Below are positions 59,216-64,000 of a stretch of DNA of 64,000 nt, in pieces; positions within the stretch are counted from its first letter, which is position 1; each line of letters opens with the position of its first letter. The stretch is taken from contig JAFRPH010000038.1 in assembly GCA_017429205.1 (NCBI GenBank), positions 40,761-104,760 of the forward strand, written 5' to 3'. The DNA comes from Bacteroidales bacterium (GTDB taxonomy: Bacteria; Bacteroidota; Bacteroidia; Bacteroidales; UBA932). Made by a program: the position numbers and the translations under genes. Under the pieces are notes generated by a model. It did not search any database. It was not told where the DNA came from and was given only the letters and a program-made list of their open reading frames with translations.

Positions 59216-60408
59216 CCGCAGTCCCGGTCCGTCATGGCGCAGACGCAGGAGTCGGACCAGACGTTTTCGGCCGTTTCCACCATGTCGATGATGGTATAGA
59301 TCGGAAGGATCAGGCCCAGGACCTCGACAGGAGCGCCCAGGCCCGTCATGAGAGAGACCGTCAGGAAGAAGCACCCCATGGGCACACCGGCGTTACCGAC
59401 AGCCGCAAATACGGATACGACAACCCATAGAAGCATGGTTCCGATGCCGAGGGACATTCCGCCGTTCTGCATGACGAACAGGGACGTCACCAGGATGAAG
59501 GCCGCGCAGCCGTTCATGTTGATGGTCGTGCAGATGGGAAGGACGAAACGGGACACCTTGGGATCCACCCCCAGCCGGTTTTCCGCCGATGACAAGGTGA
59601 CAGGGAGAGTGGCAGCAGAGCTCTTCGTGAAAAGCGCCATCACCACGGCAGGGCTCATCGCCTTGAAAACCTTCAGCGGATTGATCCTCCGGGCGAGCAG
59701 GAACAAGGGTAGGACGACAAAGAACTGCAGGATGTTCCCCGCAAGGATGACCGCCGCATACTTGCCGAGGGAGCCGAGGGCGACGCCCCCGCTGAGCTGG
59801 GCGGAGAGCTGCGCGGCAAAGGCGGTGATACCCAGGGGAAGGGTCCAGATGAGCGCCTTGATCAAGGTGAAAAACAGTTCCTGGAGGCCTTGGATCCCTT
59901 TCACCACAACACCTTTTCCGTCGCTGTCGGGCATCCATGCCAGGGCAAGGCCGAAGGCGATGGCAATCAGGAGGATGGACAGGACGTTTCCGGAAAGGAA
60001 AGGCTGGACGACGTTGTTGGGAATGACTGAAATGATATGGTCCCGGAAGGTAGTTCCTCCGGCATCAACCTGTCCGGCCGAAGAAACCAGTTCAGCCGGC
60101 AAGTTCTCCGGAGCGATCAGCAGGTACAGGCCCATCCCGACAAGCGCGGCCGCAAAAGTGGTCAGAAGGGTGTAGGTCACCGTATGGACGAACACCTTCC
60201 GGGTACTCCGCTGCTTCCCGAACAGGATGAGCGTCGTCATGATCGCGAGCGCCACTGTAGGGACCGCCAGGAACTGGAACAGCCGGGTATAGACAGTGGC
60301 GACAAACCCGCACACGGCATCAACGGCGCCGCTATGCAGAAGTCCCAGAACGGTTCCCAGCGCCAGCGCACCGAGCCACCAGAGGAGTTGTTTGTTCGAG
60401 GCTTTCAA
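59161..60408 (-). CDS. Dicarboxylate/amino acid:cation symporter (DAACS family)
   Basis: Inner-membrane transporter of 415 residues with about eight helices and two re-entrant loops. Family marks are FLAVPTVALAIMTTLI, the serine-rich re-entrant loop MALFTKSSAATLPVTL, TTINMNGCAAF (the conserved NMDG-type motif, here NMNG) and GNAGVPMG. Members carry glutamate, aspartate, succinate or other dicarboxylates with Na+ or H+. The change of Asp to Asn in the NMDG motif may alter ion coupling or substrate. It converges with, and overlaps, the HEYGH gene by 55 nt. A TATCTTGC sequence near 60438-60431 is a weak promoter candidate. Confidence 0.9.
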   Translation of the reverse strand: MKASNKQLLWWLGALALGTVLGLLHSGAVDAVCGFVATVYTRLFQFLAVPTVALAIMTTLILFGKQRSTRKVFVHTVTYTLLTTFAAALVGMGLYLLIAPENLPAELVSSAGQVDAGGTTFRDHIISVIPNNVVQPFLSGNVLSILLIAIAFGLALAWMPDSDGKGVVVKGIQGLQELFFTLIKALIWTLPLGITAFAAQLSAQLSGGVALGSLGKYAAVILAGNILQFFVVLPLFLLARRINPLKVFKAMSPAVVMALFTKSSAATLPVTLSSAENRLGVDPKVSRFVLPICTTINMNGCAAFILVTSLFVMQNGGMSLGIGTMLLWVVVSVFAAVGNAGVPMGCFFLTVSLMTGLGAPVEVLGLILPIYTIIDMVETAENVWSDSCVCAMTDRDCGYFRSSPARRSAQRSGQK

Positions 60409-60454
60409 GGGGCAGATTCATTAACAGGCTGCAAGATAACCATTCCCAGTCAGA

Positions 60455-60640
60455 TTAGCAAACGGGCGGGCGGCCTCCGATAACCGAATACTGCTCAATC
60501 ACTTTCCCGTCCCGATAGATGGCAAAGCCCTTCTTTCCCGACCGCATGACGATCCCACCATAGAAGCAGCCCGGCCGTTTCCCGGCTTTCTTCGCCCGTC
60601 TCAGGGCTTCCTCAAGACTATGGCAGTAGTAAGTGGTCAT
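60455..60640 (-). CDS. Putative small protein, 61 aa
   Basis: Short gene starting at the ATG at 60640. The product (TTYYCHSLEEALRRAKKAGK, then PGCFYGGIVMRSGKKGFAIYRDGKVI) has one helix and a small beta segment and no signal peptide. I cannot name a family. A TATCTTCG sequence 8 nt before the ATG resembles the box before recQ. The composition is coding-like and no other gene occupies this gap. It could still be spurious. Confidence 0.5.
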   Translation of the reverse strand: MTTYYCHSLEEALRRAKKAGKRPGCFYGGIVMRSGKKGFAIYRDGKVIEQYSVIGGRPPVC

Positions 60641-60783
60641 ATCGGAGGCGAAGATAGCCCAGGATATGGCCAAAGGGTGGTACAGCCGGAGCCAAGGGGC
60701 TCTTCCCGACGACAGATATCCTTGTTTTTGTCGTCGAGATGAAGGACATTATCAGTGTATCCACAAATCCAGTGAAAAAGAGT

Positions 60784-60791
60784 TATATTTG
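60784..60791 (+). promoter_or_regulatory. Promoter box for the RsiV-like gene
   Basis: TATATTTG fits TANNTTTG and lies 25 nt before the ATG at 60817, which rules out the upstream in-frame starts. Confidence 0.6.
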
Positions 60792-60816
60792 TCATCCAAC
60801 CTGTTTTAACGTTGTT

Positions 60817-62169
60817 ATGCACCCCATGAAATCTGGCCTGTTACTTCTCACCTGCCTTGGAACGTTGTTCTTGGGGACGGACAATCTGCCGGCCCAGACG
60901 GTCAGGACCGAAACATTCAGCCGGACAGCGTTCGGAGACCATTACTCCGCCCGATTCAACATCGACCTTCCCGTCTCCACGGAAGGTGTTGTGGGATCGA
61001 TCCGTTTCCTTCTTTCCTACGTCATCGAAAGTTCCCTCAATGGCGAGGGGGAAAATATCGCCTATCCTCCTTTCAGCGGTGACTGGAAGGACTCCCAAGT
61101 CCTTACCGAATACTTCTTCTCCAATACCATAAAGAGGATTCATGAGTTGGCGACGGACGGGTATGAAGAGTCCGGAGATGCCGAGTATTTCCTTTCCCTG
61201 GACTATTCCCTCAAGAAAGGCTATGAAAACGACAGGCTGCTGGTTTTCGACCAGACCTTCAACTATCACGAAAGCGGGATGATGAGAGATGACTTCTACC
61301 GCGATGCAATCACCTTCGACAAGCAGAAAGGCGAGATATTCATCGATTTCTTCGGAGGCGAGCCGGATCTTTCCCGTTTCCAGCCCATGATCCGGAAAGG
61401 TCTCTGCGAATATTTCGGGGTCAACCCGGAAGACCTGCTCGATGAACTGCAGGTTGACGGCTATACCATTCCCCTTCCCCGGGCCTATCCCTGCCCTTCA
61501 GCGGAGGGCCTCGTGTTCACCTACTCTCAGGGCGAGATTGCTCCCGAATCGGCAGCCTCCCCTTCGTTCACCGTGCCCTATGACGAGGTGATAACCTTCC
61601 TTTCACCGGAGGGGAAACGATTCTTCACAGGGGGCAGGGATGTCACCCGGGAACTGTCCGGGACAGCGCTTGAGCTTTGCAGCTATATCCCCGACCACTT
61701 CCTGACCGTAGATACGGAGCGGTTCATGACGCCGGATTATTTCAGGGCTGTGGATGAGGCTTTTTCGGCGCCGGACGGATCTTATGGATACATCGGTGAC
61801 AGCGAATGGCTGCGCTATTTCGTATCCGGTCAGGATGGCGGGCCGCTTTTCAAGGTCAAGGATGTCATCCTGGTCGACCAGGACCATGCGCTCGCGGACA
61901 TTGAGATAAGGATAGAGGGTTGGGCAGACAGCCCGGTGAGCCACCGTTGTATCAAGATGAGAAAGATGCGGGGCAGATGGCTGTTGGACGACTACGAGGA
62001 TACCAAGCAGGAATGCCGGAACTATGTGAAGGCGATGCGCAAGCAGTACAAGTCAGGGGAAATCCTCCGGTTTCTCCAGTCCAATGAAGACACCAGGGAA
62101 TATGTTCCGGCATTCAAAGAAAGCGTAGAATCCTTTTACAAACAATTCGGAGAGGATTCCGACCAATGA
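60817..62169 (+). CDS. Secreted protein with RsiV/DUF3298-like domain
   Basis: Exported protein of about 450 residues; ATGs at 60817 and 60826 are both possible. The signal peptide ends NLPAQ. Residues about 25-280 resemble the DUF3298/RsiV group: paired beta strands, a segment FYRDAITFDKQKGEIFIDFFG, and the ending YSQGEIAPESAASPSFTVPYDEVITFLSPEGKRFF, close to the IPY motif of that family. The last about 150 residues form a separate DUF3828-like beta domain (VKDVILVDQDHALADIEIRIEGW). RsiV binds lysozyme in Bacillus; in Bacteroidota the role is unknown. Codon use is more AT-rich than in genes to the left. Confidence 0.72.
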   Translation: MHPMKSGLLLLTCLGTLFLGTDNLPAQTVRTETFSRTAFGDHYSARFNIDLPVSTEGVVGSIRFLLSYVIESSLNGEGENIAYPPFSGDWKDSQVLTEYFFSNTIKRIHELATDGYEESGDAEYFLSLDYSLKKGYENDRLLVFDQTFNYHESGMMRDDFYRDAITFDKQKGEIFIDFFGGEPDLSRFQPMIRKGLCEYFGVNPEDLLDELQVDGYTIPLPRAYPCPSAEGLVFTYSQGEIAPESAASPSFTVPYDEVITFLSPEGKRFFTGGRDVTRELSGTALELCSYIPDHFLTVDTERFMTPDYFRAVDEAFSAPDGSYGYIGDSEWLRYFVSGQDGGPLFKVKDVILVDQDHALADIEIRIEGWADSPVSHRCIKMRKMRGRWLLDDYEDTKQECRNYVKAMRKQYKSGEILRFLQSNEDTREYVPAFKESVESFYKQFGEDSDQ

Positions 62170-62187
62170 GTTCTTTCCCGATAATTC

Positions 62188-62217
62188 AAAAAAAAACGCC
62201 CACCGAACTGGCGAGCG
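62188..62217 (-). terminator. Rho-independent terminator of the toxin-antitoxin operon
   Basis: On the minus strand CGCTCGCC, loop AGTTC, GGTGGGCG, then nine T. It ends 9 nt after the PIN gene stop. Confidence 0.82.
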
Positions 62218-62225
62218 CTTGAAAG

Positions 62226-62630
62226 TTACAGATTCTTGATGATCTCCAGCAATTCTGATGGCGTTACCACAATCGGAGTTTTCGGGAAGTGCTTGGTATT
62301 TCCTGTTACAAGATAGGATCCCTCCTTCGATAAGGCGACCTCATAAAACACCACATCTTTCGGATCTGGGATCACTTCTTCTGTTCTTGTACGCCCCAAA
62401 ATCAATCCATTCCTGGTAACAGCATCAAGAATGTCATCAATCTTGCCTGTGGGGAATTGGAATTTAGGACGGTGCAGGACGTCCAGGTATTCCTGGTATA
62501 TCTCCTCGTTGTATAACGGGACAATCGTTCCCTCCAGAATATGGTTACGGACGACGACAGTACTTGAATCGTCATGACTGGAAAGCAAAGCCGACACCAA
62601 TACATTCGTGTCAATTACAGCATACAGCAT
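62226..62630 (-). CDS. PIN-domain toxin of a type II toxin-antitoxin pair
   Basis: Predicted ribonuclease of 134 residues. The PIN acidic residues are visible: Asp7 in VIDTNVLVSALLSS, Glu in NEEIYQEYLDVLHR, and the later acidic pair in VIPDPKDVVFYEVAL. The ending SYLVTGNTKHFPKTPIVVTPSELLEII is typical of the COG1569 subgroup, in which TGNxKHFP is a hallmark. Such toxins cleave RNA when released from their antitoxin. The start overlaps the antitoxin stop by one base (TAATG). Confidence 0.9.
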   Translation of the reverse strand: MLYAVIDTNVLVSALLSSHDDSSTVVVRNHILEGTIVPLYNEEIYQEYLDVLHRPKFQFPTGKIDDILDAVTRNGLILGRTRTEEVIPDPKDVVFYEVALSKEGSYLVTGNTKHFPKTPIVVTPSELLEIIKNL

Positions 62631-62923
62631 TACTTTCCTTCCCGCGCAAGCCTGATCTCCTCATTGATCTCATCAAGAGTCATGCTTGGAATCTCTCCGC
62701 GCATCACCATGCCCCGAATCTCGTCAAATGCGGCCTTTCCCTTCGTTGCAATATCCTCCTTCTCGGGGGCCTCAATAATAAAAGGAATCTGCCGTTTGCG
62801 AACAACGGCGCGGGCAAAGATATTGAATGCGGTATTGGTGCTCATCCCGAATTCATCACAAAGGGCATCAAACTGCATTTTCAAGTCGGAATCCATCCGA
62901 ATAGTCATCGCTGTCTGTGACAT
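62630..62923 (-). CDS. RelB/DinJ-family antitoxin
   Basis: Antitoxin of 97 residues starting at the ATG at 62923, about 17 nt after a TATATTTG box. The N-terminal ribbon-helix-helix segment MTIRMDSDLKMQFDALCDEFGMSTNTAFNIFARAVVRKRQIPF is of DinJ type and would bind DNA and repress the operon. The C-terminal half (GKAAFDEIRGMVMRGEIPSMTL onwards) should wrap the toxin. DinJ-type antitoxins more often pair with RelE/YafQ toxins; here the partner is a PIN protein, a combination also seen in Bacteroidales. Confidence 0.88.
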   Translation of the reverse strand: MSQTAMTIRMDSDLKMQFDALCDEFGMSTNTAFNIFARAVVRKRQIPFIIEAPEKEDIATKGKAAFDEIRGMVMRGEIPSMTLDEINEEIRLAREGK

Positions 62924-62939
62924 AGTTCTCCGTTTTTTG

Positions 62940-62947
62940 CAAATATA
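62940..62947 (-). promoter_or_regulatory. Promoter box of the antitoxin-toxin operon
   Basis: TATATTTG on the minus strand fits TANNTTTG, about 17 nt before the antitoxin ATG. Confidence 0.6.
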
Positions 62948-63314
62948 ATTACTTTTCATCGTTTTGCAATCATTATGCCATCTTTTTATCTGGATTAAAT
63001 GCGCGTCCTATACTGCACACGCAAAAACACGTACCAGAACACCCCCTCCCCATAACGTTTTTGGGGGGAATTATTCACACAACCGACCTTACCTGGGTAG
63101 GGACACACTGTCTCATGTCTTGATAGATTGGCGGTTGAAATGCTACAAAAAATACACCGTTCGTTTCCATGCTGGCCGGCGAAAAGAGAAAGGACTGGTC
63201 CCCAATCCTTTCTCGTAATAGCGTTCACCCAACGACTTCATATTCATCGACCCCGGGGAGGAGTGCGATGCCGGTTTCTTCAAGGTGAATCTGGCCGGCG
63301 GAGTCAATGAAGCG

Positions 63315-63421
63315 ATGTACAAGTCTCGCTCGTACGCCAAAATGCGCATCTGGCCGAGGTTTTCTGCTCAAGCCTTCCGGAATCAGGCGGATAATCGACC
63401 AAATCGGCGAGACTTGTACAT
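63315..63421. repeat. 107-bp segment with 15-bp terminal inverted repeats
   Basis: ATGTACAAGTCTCGC at 63315-63329 is the exact inverse of GCGAGACTTGTACAT at 63407-63421. The enclosed sequence contains no gene I can support. The outline fits a very small non-autonomous element or a regulatory structure. Confidence 0.7.
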
Positions 63422-63446
63422 GGAATCGTCGTTCTGCCGATGCTTT

Positions 63447-63471
63447 CCTGTACAAGCCAGACTTGTACAGG
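63447..63471. repeat. 10-bp palindrome with the same core
   Basis: CCTGTACAAG, spacer CCAGA, CTTGTACAGG: a perfect hairpin using the same TGTACAAG core as the pair at 63315 and 63407. Confidence 0.75.
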
Positions 63472-63508
63472 AGCCGAGCAGCGCAAACGAGCCAAGCCAG
63501 GACATAAC

Positions 63509-63537
63509 AAAAACGCCCCGCATTTCTGCGAGGCGTT
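63509..63537 (-). terminator. Terminator-like hairpin after the tRNA fragment
   Basis: On the minus strand AACGCCTCGC, loop AGAAAT, GCGGGGCGTT, then TTTTG, with one mismatch in a 10-bp stem. It is positioned as a tRNA terminator. Confidence 0.65.
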
Positions 63538-63561
63538 TGGAGCGAAAAACGAGACTCGAAC
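63538..63561 (-). pseudogene. tRNA 3'-end fragment, tRNA-Gly-like
   Basis: On the minus strand GTTCGAGTCTCG, then TTTTTCGCTCCA: the T-loop, 3' half of the T-stem and acceptor 3' strand of a glycine tRNA, differing at two places from the E. coli tRNA-Gly end as I remember it. Upstream of the T-loop the pairing breaks down, so no complete tRNA exists here. Such copies are left by integrases that use tRNA 3' ends as attachment sites. Confidence 0.55.
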
Positions 63562-63807
63562 TGTTTCTTGTAATACATTGAAAATCAACAATTTAGAAGA
63601 AGCCGAAAAGACATCAGGTGAAACATAGGTGAAACTTTCGTGGCTTTTCAGGACGTATAGGGAAAGCGACTTGTACGGCCATCTTTAACTATTAAGACGC
63701 CGTCTATGGACTTCAAACGCCCGTTATTTTCTTGGCGAATCGGCTCGTTTTCGGCTCAACAACGACGATTTTCGGCTCTAGAGTTAGGATATGTCTCAGA
63801 ATTACCC

Positions 63808-63815
63808 TATATTTG
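63808..63815 (+). promoter_or_regulatory. Promoter box for the last lipoprotein gene
   Basis: TATATTTG fits TANNTTTG and lies 34 nt before the ATG at 63850. Confidence 0.5.
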
Positions 63816-63849
63816 GGCAGTATGCTTTATTATCTCAGTGATTGTCAAT

Positions 63850-64000
63850 ATGAAACGCGTGGTTATATTTCTTTTGCTTGGTTTGGGCGTAGTACTCTTC
63901 TCTTGCCAGAAAGACAATCCGGATGTCCTCAAACCGGTGGATGACGTCTGCTCCGTGATGGACGATGAAGGGTTTAAGAAGTATTGTCTGGGATCCTTCG
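63850..64000 (+). CDS. Lipoprotein, N-terminal fragment cut by window edge
   Basis: Fifty codons are visible. The signal (MKRVVIFLLLGLGVVLF) ends in the lipobox VLFSC with the lipidated Cys at 19. The mature part begins QKDNPDVLKPVDDVCSVMDD and then EGFKKYCLGSF. That is too little to name a family. A TATATTTG box lies upstream. Confidence 0.7.
   Translation, partial: MKRVVIFLLLGLGVVLFSCQKDNPDVLKPVDDVCSVMDDEGFKKYCLGSF

Larger units (their letters stand above)
62960..63849. other. Long gap without a supported gene
   Basis: AT-richer stretch of about 890 bp. Several open frames of 60-118 codons run on both strands, but they overlap one another and lack promoters, signal peptides or familiar motifs. 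The stretch holds the CTTGTACA inverted repeats (63315-63471) and a tRNA-like 3' fragment with its terminator (63509-63561). A promoter box (63808-63815) serves the last gene. The rest looks like degraded or mobile DNA. Confidence 0.6.

Noticed and set aside
62995..63228. Minus-strand frame of 77 codons
   Set aside because: No start context, no motif, and overlapped by a plus-strand frame of similar length.
63225..63578. Minus-strand frame of 117 codons in the right-hand gap
   Set aside because: It runs through the inverted repeats and the tRNA fragment, has no promoter or known motif, and overlaps several other equal-sized frames. It may be a gene remnant but cannot be supported.

Overview
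This window looks like chromosomal DNA of a high-GC member of the Bacteroidales (Bacteroidota), probably an uncultured gut or rumen lineage; that placement is inferred. The evidence is a short primary sigma factor without region 1.1, SusC/SusD and TonB/DUF4249 pairs, many lipoproteins of Bacteroidota type, ATP-dependent PEP carboxykinase, a TamB-like protein, and repeated TANNTTTG promoter boxes, the -7 element of this phylum. Most genes are GC-rich. From about 60.7 kb to the right edge the sequence becomes more AT-rich and looks like an accessory region.

Layout. 0-7.5 kb holds housekeeping genes: argS (cut by the left edge), rpoD, an HtrA protease, dnaN, a DnaQ-type exonuclease, a periplasmic-binding lipoprotein and a small unknown gene, followed by tRNA-Thr(CGU) and a GC-rich repeat block. 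8-14.8 kb holds a flavoprotein, a TonB receptor with its DUF4249 lipoprotein, a fucose-isomerase-like protein, repeat debris, the SRP RNA and cdd. mnmA follows, with an unusually large internal insertion.

16.4-32.9 kb is the most distinctive region. It is a co-directional SusC/SusD locus encoding a collagen-like surface lipoprotein, SusC, SusD, an HExxH zinc metallohydrolase lipoprotein, a DUF4302-type lipoprotein, a BACON-type lipoprotein, an S8 serine protease and a PorV/PorQ-like outer-membrane barrel. Three of the lipoproteins share a repeated module that opens with a Y-x-x-[FWY]-L-G-[TED]-[WY] motif and, in the clearest copies, closes with an L-P-x-x-[LM] motif. No polysaccharide-degrading enzyme is visible, so I infer capture and uptake of protein, peptide or glycopeptide.

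33-47 kb holds an isochorismatase-fold hydrolase, an ATP-grasp ligase, tsaD, a COG2509-type flavoprotein and a YbaK-type deacylase. A tightly coupled tamB-rsmI-mtaB-MBL operon follows, then two small lipoproteins. 47-60.7 kb holds a phosphatase/SGNH-hydrolase fusion, two paralogous LolA-like proteins on either side of pckA-recQ-MATE, a WalJ-like hydrolase with a TPR protein, an M28-like peptidase with a small HExxH membrane protein, and a dicarboxylate symporter. The right end holds an RsiV-like secreted protein, a RelB/PIN toxin-antitoxin pair, a segment of inverted repeats next to what looks like a tRNA-Gly 3' fragment, and the start of a lipoprotein cut by the window edge.

Two expression features recur. 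Several start codons lie only 6-7 nt after a TANNTTTG box, which suggests leaderless mRNAs. Three genes of the SusCD locus have strong AGGAGG-like ribosome binding sites, which are uncommon in this phylum.
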